Assembly (NCBI GenBank): GCA_024709185.1
Contig: JANJXE010000270.1
Location: 1 to 5,440 of the forward strand
Reading direction: 5' to 3'
Origin: Paludibacter sp.
GTDB lineage: Bacteria > Bacteroidota > Bacteroidia > Bacteroidales > Paludibacteraceae
DNA length: 5,440 nucleotides
Shown here: piece by piece, positions 1-5,440 of the stretch
How positions within the stretch are numbered: the stretch's first letter is position 1
Layout of the letters: each line of letters opens with the position of its first letter
The notes under the pieces: generated by a model
The model's input: only the letters and a program-made list of their open reading frames with translations
The model's database searches: none
Told to the model about the DNA's origin: nothing
Translations under genes and position numbers: made by a program

Positions 1-110
1 GTCAGCAGGCTCACCACCACCGAATCGCCATAACTCAGGGTTTGAGCAACCGTTCTAAACGGGGATAAAATAAAAAACAATGCGACAATCAGGTGGATAA
101 ATACTTTCAT
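1..110 (-). CDS. N-terminus of an exported protein, probably DUF4105/Lnb N-terminal domain family (partial)
   Basis: Read leftward from the ATG at 110-108, this gives 36 codons and then leaves the window. The peptide opens with a clear signal sequence: MK, a hydrophobic core rich in V, L, I and F (residues 3-18), then a likely signal peptidase I site at T-V-A-Q around residues 20-23. The mature part begins TLSYGDSVVVSLLT. From memory of the family, Bacteroidota DUF4105 proteins (Lnb N-terminal periplasmic domain) often begin the mature chain with a strand ending in SLLT, followed by a CxPG motif. That motif would lie just outside the window, so the family call is tentative, while export across the inner membrane is well supported. 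No Shine-Dalgarno sequence is seen. The gene is divergent from the Crp-like regulator and has its own candidate -7 box at 132-139. Confidence 0.6.
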   Translation of the reverse strand, partial: MKVFIHLIVALFFILSPFRTVAQTLSYGDSVVVSLL

Positions 111-131
111 ACTCTATCTCAAAAATTCAGG

Positions 132-139
132 CAAATGTA
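132..139 (-). promoter_or_regulatory. Candidate Bacteroidota -7 box for the leftward exported-protein gene
   Basis: On the minus strand this reads TACATTTG, an exact match to the Bacteroidota -7 consensus TAnnTTTG. It lies 21 bp ahead of the leftward ATG, which would leave a very short 5' leader. No convincing TTTG -33 element is present about 19-23 bp upstream, so the promoter rests on one box. It nearly abuts a plus-strand TAAATTTG at 141-148, and the pair forms the inverted repeat GCAAAT-N7-ATTTGC (131-149). Confidence 0.45.
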
Positions 140-159
140 ATAAATTTGCAGGAATAATA

Positions 160-188
160 TTGTATTTTATAAAAAACTACTAAATTTG
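160..188 (+). promoter_or_regulatory. Candidate Bacteroidota sigma promoter for the Crp-TPR-rsgA unit
   Basis: TAAATTTG at 181-188 matches the -7 consensus TAnnTTTG exactly, and TTG at 160-162 can serve as the -33 element with an 18-bp spacer. Transcription would begin near 194-197, giving a leader of about 35 nt before the ATG at 230. A second TAAATTTG at 141-148 is a possible alternative -7 box but lacks a TTG at the right distance. The spacer contains the AT-only palindrome TTTTATAAAA (165-174). The evidence is sequence match only. Confidence 0.55.
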
Positions 189-200
189 TGCTGTAAAACA

Positions 201-214
201 ATGTTATCAAACAT
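201..214 (+). promoter_or_regulatory. Small inverted repeat in the leader of the Crp-like gene (possible operator)
   Basis: ATGTT-ATCA-AACAT is a perfect 5-bp dyad with a 4-bp spacer, lying between the predicted transcription start and the ATG at 230. Crp/Fnr proteins bind dyads of roughly this size and often regulate their own genes, so an autoregulatory operator is possible. The arms are short and the region is AT-rich, so chance is a serious alternative. It does not match the classic E. coli CRP (TGTGA-N6-TCACA) or FNR (TTGAT-N4-ATCAA) boxes. Confidence 0.25.
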
Positions 215-229
215 ATTTTCGTAGATTTT

Positions 230-931
230 ATGGCAAAAAAGATGGCAAGTTCGCTGCGTCCGATCGACGAAATAATGACGGTTTGGGATGTGCTGACACC
301 CGACGAACGTCAGTTTCTGCGTACCAACTATACAGTGCATCATTTCAAAAAAAACGAGATGATACAGATTGAGGGAGAGATACCCACACATATGATGGTG
401 CTGGAATCGGGCAAGGCAAAGGTCTACAAAGAAGGTGTGGGCAGTCGGGCTCAGATCATCCGTATGTTGAAACCCGGAGAGCATTTCGGCTATCGGGCAA
501 TCATTGCCAGCGAACCGTATAATACCAATGTTTCGGCTTTTGAGGCCTCTACTGTTTACATGATAAAAGCCGATATATTCATTTCAATTCTGAAAAACAA
601 TAACGCTTTTTGCTATCGTTTTCTCGAAGAGCTTGCCACCGACCTGGCTGCCTCCGATGCCCGTACTGTCAATCTGACACAAAAACACATCCGTGGTCGT
701 TTGGCAGAGGCTTTGTTAATGCTCAAAAACAGTTACGGTCTGGAAGAAGACGGAGCCACCATCAGTATTTATCTTTCGCGTGAAGATTTGGCCAATTTGT
801 CGAACATGACTACCTCGAATGCCATTCGTACACTTTCGAATTTTGTAAACGAGCATGTGATTGCCATGGACGGGCGGAAATTAAAGATTATCGATGAAGA
901 GCAGTTGATCCGGATCAGCAAAATGGGCTGA
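230..931 (+). CDS. Crp/Fnr-family transcriptional regulator
   Basis: A cytoplasmic DNA-binding regulator of 233 residues, the normal family length. An N-terminal cyclic-nucleotide-binding-like beta-roll spans about residues 20-120. The long dimerisation helix runs from about 122 to 160. A C-terminal winged helix-turn-helix covers about 181-222, with LSREDLANLSNMTTSNAIRT holding the turn and recognition helix (about 194-206). In CRP the phosphate-binding cassette contains FGE and an RS pair that grip cAMP. Here the matching stretch is FGYRAII (86-92) and later NTNVSA (98-103), so the key Glu and Arg are absent and cAMP is unlikely to be the ligand. There is no N-terminal cysteine cluster, and the only cysteine is C128, which argues against an Fnr-type Fe-S sensor. 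The effector and targets are unknown. The ATG at 230 is followed by another at 242 (Met5); neither has a Shine-Dalgarno sequence, and the first is taken as the longer choice. It probably leads an operon with the TPR gene 16 bp downstream. Confidence 0.93.
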   Translation: MAKKMASSLRPIDEIMTVWDVLTPDERQFLRTNYTVHHFKKNEMIQIEGEIPTHMMVLESGKAKVYKEGVGSRAQIIRMLKPGEHFGYRAIIASEPYNTNVSAFEASTVYMIKADIFISILKNNNAFCYRFLEELATDLAASDARTVNLTQKHIRGRLAEALLMLKNSYGLEEDGATISIYLSREDLANLSNMTTSNAIRTLSNFVNEHVIAMDGRKLKIIDEEQLIRISKMG

Positions 932-947
932 TTAAATATTTTTCAAC

Positions 948-3161
948 ATGACACCACATCAGATTGCACAGGTATCCGACGATGCCATTGGTTGTGTACT
1001 CGCAGGGAAACTCAAACAAGCATTCGACCTGACAGAGAAACTGACCGGGGAGTTGCAATGGGGCGAACTGAACGATCGCCATACCGGTTTACACGACAAT
1101 TACAAACTGATGGTTCAGTATTTTACACAGGGATACGATGACCCCGAACGTCAGCGTATTTTTAGCAAACTGAGTGGCAGGCTTTTACAGTTGAATCTGT
1201 TGCTTCGCGAAGAGCTCTTCGTACGTAATTTTACCAGTTTCGAATACACTCAGAAGAGGTACTTTCCGCACAGACTGCATTTTAATTCAACTCAGTCACT
1301 TTACGATTCCCTGAAATATTATCAACAAAAAAGGCAGCTTGCCATTGAAGAAGGCACAGAATTGCACGAAACCGAGTTAAAGCGTATCCGGCTCAACTTT
1401 GAACGCTTGTTGCCAGACCTCTTTATGATTTACTGGCTGAGTACACGGCTGGGACCTGAGGAGAAGTCGGTTTTCCATCAAATACTTTTACCAGACTACC
1501 GGGGAACTACCGAGCAATGCCTGTTGATTTCGGCACTTACGCTAAACCTCTGGCGTATGTTCGACGACGAGAAAATCCTATTGCTGATGGATGCCTGTGA
1601 AAGCAACAACAGCATGGTGCGCCAGAGAGCATTGGTTGGGCTGTGTTTTATTATGACACGTTACAACGACTACCTGCCTTTTTATCCCACTCTGCGGAAT
1701 CGGCTTATTTTAATGGCCGATAACTCAAGAATTCTCGAAAATCTGAAAAATATTATCCTGTTAATTGCCGGAAGTTCGGATACCGACCGGATTACCCGTA
1801 AAATGAAAGAGGAAATTCTTCCGGAAATGATGAAAATCAGTCCGATGATTAAAAACAAGCTTGATAAAGACAGCCAGCAAAATTCGGAGGAATGGTCGGA
1901 AGAAAATCCGGAATGGAATGAAATATTAGAGCAAAGCGGAATCGGAGAAAAAATTCAGGAACTTACCAACCTGCAACTGGAAGGAGCCGATGTATACATG
2001 AGCACCTTTGCTGTATTGAAAAATTTTCCATTTTTCAGTGAAACTGCGAACTGGTTTCTTCCATTTGATCCCGAATTCAGCTCTATTCAGGAGCTTTTTT
2101 CCAACAAGGATCAGAGTCTGATGTCGGCCTTTCTCAACAACAGTGTGATTTGCAATTCCGATAAGTATTCGTTTTCGCTGAGTGTTATGCAAATGCCTGC
2201 TTCTCAACGCGACATGATGAGCCGATCGTTTAAGGCTGAGGCCGATCAATTGGCTGAAATTACCCGCGATGAACAGATGCTGAATCCCGACCTTGCCGAT
2301 AAAAATATTGCCAAGCAATACATTCAGGATTTGTTCCGCTTTTTCAGGCTTCATCCTCAACACGGAGAATTCAGCGATATGTTTGATAAAGCGCTGCAAC
2401 TCCATCATTCCACCTTTTTCGACATGTTGGCCTCTGCAAGCGATTTAAAAGAACAACTGGCTGAATTTTGTTTCACCAAATCGTTTTACATTCCCGCCGT
2501 GGAATTGTACGACGAGCTCATTAAGTCGTCGGAACCTTCGGCAGCCCTGTATCAGAAAAAAGGATTTGCATTGCAAAAACTTTCCCGAATCAGCGAAGCG
2601 TTGGATGCCTATCTGAAAGCCGACATGATACAACCTGACGATGTGTGGACGGTTCGAAAAATTGCACTGTGTTACCGGCTGCTTGGAAATTTCACCAAGG
2701 CACTGGAACACTATCATCATGCCGATTTTCTGAAACCAGGCATTGTAAGTGTAAGTATGCAAATGGCCAAATGCATGATGGCTCTGGAGAACTACAAAGA
2801 AGCACTTCAACTGTATGCAAATCTTGAAAAGAGCTATCCCGACGAATTGAAATTGTGGCGGGCAATAGCCTGGTGTGCTTTTATTTCAGGCAATTTACAC
2901 CAGGCCGAATATTATGTTGAAAAAGTTGTTACTGCTATCCCTGATTCCATAGACTTATTGAATGCCGGTCATATAGCTATGTGTCTTAAAAAAAGAAACG
3001 AAGCTCTTGATTTTTATCGCAAGAGTATCGACATGCAGGGCACAAGCTATGAAAGTCTGGCCGCCCAGTTTGAAGCGGATAAACAGTATCTTTTACGCAA
3101 CGGGTTGAGCATCGCCGAACAACAGCTGGCACTCGATTCACTGGCATATTCACTCCAATGA
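948..3161 (+). CDS. Large cytoplasmic TPR-repeat protein of unknown function
   Basis: A 737-residue protein with no signal peptide or membrane segment, so probably cytoplasmic. The C-terminal third is a run of tetratricopeptide repeats. Starts near residues 533, 567, 601, 635 and 669 are spaced by about 34 residues, with a weaker unit near 500. Typical TPR positions are visible, for example the A-L-x-x-Y turns in SEALDAYLKAD, TKALEHYHHAD, KEALQLYANLE and NEALDFYRKSI. TPRs form helical scaffolds for protein binding. The N-terminal part (1-300) is all-helical by eye; residues 190-275, including NSMVRQRALVGLCFIMTRY, look HEAT-like, but that is a guess. An acidic linker (about 308-328, SEEWSEENPEWNE) separates this from a middle region of about 340-490. 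I recognise no catalytic motif. It starts 16 bp after the regulator gene, and its stop overlaps the rsgA start as ATGA, implying shared transcription and translational coupling to rsgA. Presence of TPRs is sure; the role is unknown. Confidence 0.88.
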   Translation: MTPHQIAQVSDDAIGCVLAGKLKQAFDLTEKLTGELQWGELNDRHTGLHDNYKLMVQYFTQGYDDPERQRIFSKLSGRLLQLNLLLREELFVRNFTSFEYTQKRYFPHRLHFNSTQSLYDSLKYYQQKRQLAIEEGTELHETELKRIRLNFERLLPDLFMIYWLSTRLGPEEKSVFHQILLPDYRGTTEQCLLISALTLNLWRMFDDEKILLLMDACESNNSMVRQRALVGLCFIMTRYNDYLPFYPTLRNRLILMADNSRILENLKNIILLIAGSSDTDRITRKMKEEILPEMMKISPMIKNKLDKDSQQNSEEWSEENPEWNEILEQSGIGEKIQELTNLQLEGADVYMSTFAVLKNFPFFSETANWFLPFDPEFSSIQELFSNKDQSLMSAFLNNSVICNSDKYSFSLSVMQMPASQRDMMSRSFKAEADQLAEITRDEQMLNPDLADKNIAKQYIQDLFRFFRLHPQHGEFSDMFDKALQLHHSTFFDMLASASDLKEQLAEFCFTKSFYIPAVELYDELIKSSEPSAALYQKKGFALQKLSRISEALDAYLKADMIQPDDVWTVRKIALCYRLLGNFTKALEHYHHADFLKPGIVSVSMQMAKCMMALENYKEALQLYANLEKSYPDELKLWRAIAWCAFISGNLHQAEYYVEKVVTAIPDSIDLLNAGHIAMCLKKRNEALDFYRKSIDMQGTSYESLAAQFEADKQYLLRNGLSIAEQQLALDSLAYSLQ

Positions 3162-4099
3162 TGACCCCGGAGCTTATGACAGGAATGGTGATTAAAAACA
3201 CAGGAAGCTGGTATCAGGTGATTACCAGCGATGATACGTTGATTGAATGCAGGATTAAAGGTAATTTACGCTTACAGGATATCCGGAGTACAAACCCTAT
3301 TGCCGTGGGCGATCGTGTAGAGTTTACGCTCAACAGCGATGGCATTGGCAGCATATCTGCTATTTGCGACCGCCGCAACTACCTGATTCGAAAATCGTCG
3401 AACCTATCTCGGCAGGCACATATCCTGGCTGCCAATATCGACATGGCTCTATTGATAGCAACAGTTAAACATCCCGAAACTTCGACGGTTTTCATCGATC
3501 GGTTTATGGCAGCCGCCGAAGCCTATTCTATCCCGGCAGGATTGGTAATTAACAAAACCGATTTGTATACAGCTGATGAAATGGCTTATGTGGAAGCACT
3601 GAAAAGTCTGTACGAAAGCATTGGTTACCCGGTTTTCTTAACTTCATCTCAACAACCGGAGAGCATAGTTGAACTCGAAAAAGCCCTTGCAATCAAGACC
3701 ACGCTTATTTCCGGCAATTCCGGTGTCGGTAAATCAACCCTCATTAATGCCCTCCTGCCCGATTCTATGGCCCGTACCGGTGAAATATCTTCCTATCATA
3801 AAAAGGGGATGCACACTACTACTTTTTCGGAGATGTATCCGATGAAAAATGGAGGCTGGATAATTGATACTCCCGGGATTAAAGGCTTTGGAACGATAGA
3901 TATGGAAGAGGATGAAATAAGTCACTATTTTCGCGAGATTTTCACCGTATCGAAAAATTGCCGGTTTGCAAATTGTACACATATTCACGAACCGGGCTGC
4001 GCAGTATTGGATGCTGTCCATGGGCATCGTATCAGTCAGTCGCGCTATCAAAGCTACCTAAGCATCCTTTCCGATTTCGAAAACGGCAAATACCGCTAA
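3158..4099 (+). CDS. rsgA: Ribosome small-subunit biogenesis GTPase RsgA
   Basis: RsgA (YjeQ/YloQ) is a circularly permuted GTPase that binds the 30S subunit late in maturation and hydrolyses GTP as a check on assembly. All three parts are visible. An OB fold covers about residues 8-72 (VIKNTGSWYQ to the GDRVEF turn at 51-56). The GTPase domain has the permuted order G4 NKTD (132-135), G5 TSS (162-164), G1 GNSGVGKS (186-193), G2 GMHTTT (217-222) and G3 DTPG (237-240). The C-terminal zinc finger has ligands C268, C273, H275 and C281. His219 in GMHTTT matches the conserved switch I histidine of the family. The length of 313 is normal. The start is uncertain: ATGs occur at 3158, 3161, 3176 and 3185. 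The first overlaps the TPR gene's stop as ATGA; related proteins, as I recall them, begin close to the MVIKNTG at Met10 (3185), so the first few residues may not be translated. A weak GGAG (3169-3172) precedes the later starts but is poorly spaced. Confidence 0.96.
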   Translation: MMTPELMTGMVIKNTGSWYQVITSDDTLIECRIKGNLRLQDIRSTNPIAVGDRVEFTLNSDGIGSISAICDRRNYLIRKSSNLSRQAHILAANIDMALLIATVKHPETSTVFIDRFMAAAEAYSIPAGLVINKTDLYTADEMAYVEALKSLYESIGYPVFLTSSQQPESIVELEKALAIKTTLISGNSGVGKSTLINALLPDSMARTGEISSYHKKGMHTTTFSEMYPMKNGGWIIDTPGIKGFGTIDMEEDEISHYFREIFTVSKNCRFANCTHIHEPGCAVLDAVHGHRISQSRYQSYLSILSDFENGKYR

Positions 4100-4132
4100 T
4101 GGAACTTTCCTTACAAAATACCACAATTTAGC

Positions 4133-4162
4133 TTTATTTTACGAGATTTTTAATTATATTTG
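4133..4162 (+). promoter_or_regulatory. Candidate Bacteroidota promoter for the Lrp-type regulator
   Basis: TATATTTG at 4155-4162 is an exact TAnnTTTG -7 box. TTTA at 4133-4136 is an imperfect match to the TTTG -33 element, with an 18-bp spacer. Transcription would start near 4169-4171, leaving a leader of just under 40 nt to the ATG at 4208. This lies in the 108-bp gap after rsgA and implies that the regulator is transcribed separately from the upstream unit, although read-through cannot be excluded because no strong terminator is visible between them. Confidence 0.55.
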
Positions 4163-4176
4163 CGGCATAAATATAA
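4154..4176 (+). promoter_or_regulatory. Perfect 8-bp inverted repeat over the lrp-type promoter (candidate autoregulatory operator)
   Basis: TTATATTT (4154-4161) and AAATATAA (4169-4176) are exact reverse complements around the 7-bp spacer GCGGCAT. The dyad covers the -7 box and the predicted transcription start, where a bound repressor would block the promoter. Lrp/AsnC proteins commonly repress their own genes through AT-rich dyads of about this size. A direct repeat AATTATA (4152-4158 and 4177-4183, 25 bp apart) flanks it. Base composition here is very AT-rich, which raises the chance of accidental symmetry. Confidence 0.4.
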
Positions 4177-4207
4177 AATTATAAGCAAACTCCAAATTTC
4201 TTGTACC

Positions 4208-4717
4208 ATGCCACAGCCCCATCGCATCGACCAGCTGGATAAAAAAATTTTACAACTGATTGCTCAGGATGCCCGAATTCCCTTTTTAGAAGTTGCACGT
4301 GAATGCAACGTATCGGGAGCGGCAATACATCAGCGGATTCAAAAGCTTAAAAATACCGGCATTATCAAAGGGTCGGAATTTATTATTGATAATTACAAGG
4401 TTGGTTATCAAACCTGTGCATTCATTGGCATTACACTCAACGACAACAAAGCTTTTGCACGAGTGGCAGAGGAGTTGAAGCAGATTCCGGAAATTGTCGA
4501 ATGTCATTTTTCTACCGGGAAATATTCCTTGTTTGTAAAGATTTACGCACGCGATAATAAGCACCTTTTCCAGGTAATTATTGAACGCATCACCGGCATT
4601 CAGGGTATTTCTCACACCGAAACTTTCCAGATTTCACTGGATGAGGTTTTCAATCGTCAGCTTTCAGTATTCGATGCTGTTGAAGCCCCTGAACCCGACA
4701 ATGACCTTACTGAATAG
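4208..4717 (+). CDS. Lrp/AsnC-family transcriptional regulator
   Basis: A 169-residue DNA-binding regulator. The N-terminal helix-turn-helix runs over about residues 8-55: LDKKILQLIAQDARIPF, then a helix-turn-helix with EVARECNVSGAAIHQRIQKL and the exit GIIKGSEFII. A C-terminal RAM (ligand-binding and oligomerisation) domain covers about 68-145, with TCAFIGITL, IPEIVECHFSTGKYSLFVKI and the family's G-I-x-x-T-E-T region near 133-139. Lrp proteins form dimers and octamers and sense amino acids or other small molecules; this one's effector cannot be told. Residues 150-169 form an acidic tail (AVEAPEPDNDLTE) beyond the usual end of the fold. The frame is open upstream to a TTG at 4160, but that codon lies inside the predicted -7 box, and the extra 16 residues do not look like the family, so the ATG at 4208 (MPQPHRIDQLDKK) is chosen. 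No Shine-Dalgarno sequence is seen. Its stop lies 3 bp from the stop of the opposing barrel gene. Confidence 0.93.
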   Translation: MPQPHRIDQLDKKILQLIAQDARIPFLEVARECNVSGAAIHQRIQKLKNTGIIKGSEFIIDNYKVGYQTCAFIGITLNDNKAFARVAEELKQIPEIVECHFSTGKYSLFVKIYARDNKHLFQVIIERITGIQGISHTETFQISLDEVFNRQLSVFDAVEAPEPDNDLTE

Positions 4718-4720
4718 TCG

Positions 4721-5440
4721 TTAAAAATCGCGTGGAACGAAGCTACCACCTCGTCCGCCCGGTCCTCGTCCGGAACCAGGTGTACCACCATCGGGACGCA
4801 TTCCGGGACCAAAACGATTGTCACGCGAACGAAAATCGGATTCTTTCGCTCCTTCAAATTTACGGATCCGGTAACTAAAACTTACCAGAAAGTAAGAGGT
4901 TAGCGTATTATAACTGGTAAATGATACCGAATTATCGCCTATCGTCTGCCGGATATTCAATCGTTGCTGCAGAATATCGTTCCAGCGAACTGAAAGGACT
5001 CCCTGGTTCTTAAACAGAGCTTTGTCAACAGAAGTATTCCATAACCATTCTTTCTGATCGAAACTCGAATAACCCAGTCGATTGATGTAGTTTATATCGC
5101 TGTTGATCGTAATATCGTAGGGCAGGCGAATCACCAGATTACCACGGGCAGTCCAGTCGAAGGTTTCTGTAATATCTTCACGAAGATTATTCTTCGAATT
5201 TGAATAACGGAATAACCCCATGGCACCTACTTCGACCACATCGTGCGTAAAAGTAAGCGAAAGTTGCTCCTGAACATTGTACTGACTGGTAGAGCTCAAA
5301 TCGCCCAACGGCAGAGGTCTTTCCTCAGTAATATCAATGGTTTCAAGGTCACGTGAGGTATAGCCATAACTTGTCGAATACCCAACATTAGAGCTCGTAT
5401 TAAAATGCAGGCGCTTTTGAATGACAGGGGTATTGAACAT
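4721..5440 (-). CDS. C-terminal part of a TonB-receptor-like outer-membrane beta-barrel protein (partial)
   Basis: 239 residues end at the TAA at 4723-4721; the frame is open to the right edge, where an ATG happens to fall. The true start is almost certainly beyond the window, since proteins of this type usually run to many hundreds of residues. The visible part alternates polar and hydrophobic/aromatic residues in strands joined by polar loops, as in an outer-membrane barrel: for example QEQLSLTFTHDVVEVGAMGLFRY (58-80), ARGNLVIRLPYDITINSDIN and a closing strand YFLVSFSYRIRKF (183-195). This resembles the C-terminal end of Bacteroidota 'outer membrane beta-barrel family' proteins, which often carry a carboxypeptidase-like N-terminal domain and a TonB-receptor-like barrel. 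After the last strand comes a 44-residue tail rich in Gly, Arg and Pro (196-239), ending in VPRDF. Substrate and function are unknown. It is convergent with the Lrp-type gene. Confidence 0.82.
   Translation of the reverse strand: MFNTPVIQKRLHFNTSSNVGYSTSYGYTSRDLETIDITEERPLPLGDLSSTSQYNVQEQLSLTFTHDVVEVGAMGLFRYSNSKNNLREDITETFDWTARGNLVIRLPYDITINSDINYINRLGYSSFDQKEWLWNTSVDKALFKNQGVLSVRWNDILQQRLNIRQTIGDNSVSFTSYNTLTSYFLVSFSYRIRKFEGAKESDFRSRDNRFGPGMRPDGGTPGSGRGPGGRGGSFVPRDF
4742..4810 (-). other. Gly/Arg/Pro-rich low-complexity tail of the barrel protein
   Basis: Residues 211-233 of the visible barrel protein are almost only G, P, R and S with an M and a D or two (GPGMRPDGG, then SGRGPGGRGG). They follow the closing beta-strand directly, so they should hang from the barrel's last strand on the periplasmic side. 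Similar Gly/Arg tails occur in related Bacteroidota barrel proteins. The matching DNA is locally GC-rich and repetitive (repeated CCGG, GTCC and GGGAC words) compared with its surroundings. Confidence 0.7.

Noticed and set aside
186..201. TTGT-N8-ACAA as a Crp/Fnr binding site ahead of the Crp-like gene
   Set aside because: Only four bases match in each arm and the left arm is part of the -7 box; this is too little to distinguish from chance.
167..484. Open frame on the minus strand across the start of the Crp-like gene
   Set aside because: It is antisense to the conserved beta-roll of the regulator, spans its promoter, and encodes a Cys/His-rich peptide typical of shadow frames.
1926..2408. 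Long open frame on the minus strand inside the TPR gene
   Set aside because: It lies wholly antisense to a well-supported coding region and its peptide shows no recognisable domain or sensible start context. The same holds for the antisense frames at 2445-2810 and 2986-3201.
3734..4051. Open frame on the minus strand inside rsgA
   Set aside because: It is opposite the highly conserved G1-G3 motifs and zinc finger of RsgA, which explain the sequence fully.
4115..4140. Possible stem AAAATA / TATTTT after rsgA as a terminator
   Set aside because: The six-pair stem is A/U only with a 14-base loop and no adjacent T run, so it would be too weak to terminate.
4759..4773. CCGG-N7-CCGG stem just after the Lrp-type stop as a terminator
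   Set aside because: No T tract follows on either strand, and the sequence is explained by Gly/Arg/Pro codons of the barrel protein's tail.
5435..5440. ATG at the right edge as the true start of the barrel gene
   Set aside because: The following residues show no signal peptide and already lie within barrel-like sequence, so the match to the window edge is coincidence or an internal Met.

Overview
The window looks like ordinary chromosome from a member of the Bacteroidota, most likely the Bacteroidales. Three things point there: promoter boxes of the Bacteroidota type (TAnnTTTG) in the gene-free gaps, starts without Shine-Dalgarno sequences, and family-typical proteins. The last group comprises a Bacteroidota-style Lrp regulator, a Crp-like regulator without the cAMP pocket, and an outer-membrane barrel with a Gly/Arg-rich tail. 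No RNA genes, mobile elements, CRISPR arrays or attachment sites were seen.

Layout. Positions 1-110 hold the first 36 codons of a leftward gene for an exported protein, probably of the DUF4105 (Lnb N-terminal domain) family. A divergent promoter region follows (111-229), with back-to-back TAnnTTTG boxes on the two strands. Rightward from it runs a compact set of three genes: a Crp/Fnr-type regulator (230-931), a 737-residue TPR protein of unknown function (948-3161), and the ribosome-assembly GTPase RsgA (3158-4099). The first two are 16 bp apart and the last two share an ATGA stop/start overlap, so they are probably one transcript.

A 108-bp gap then carries a promoter overlaid by a perfect 8-bp inverted repeat. 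It leads to an Lrp/AsnC regulator whose real start is best placed at 4208. Only 3 bp after its stop lies the stop of a leftward gene that runs off the right edge. That gene encodes the C-terminal part of a large outer-membrane beta-barrel protein of the TonB-receptor-like kind.

How the genes fit together. The three-gene unit links a regulator, a TPR scaffold and a 30S subunit maturation factor, so the TPR protein may be co-expressed with ribosome maturation. This is inference from layout only. The Lrp gene looks like a separate, possibly self-regulated unit. I did not find a clearly new system. The points most worth a second look are the uncharacterised TPR protein translationally coupled to rsgA, the dyad over the lrp promoter, and the 3-bp convergent junction with no visible terminator.
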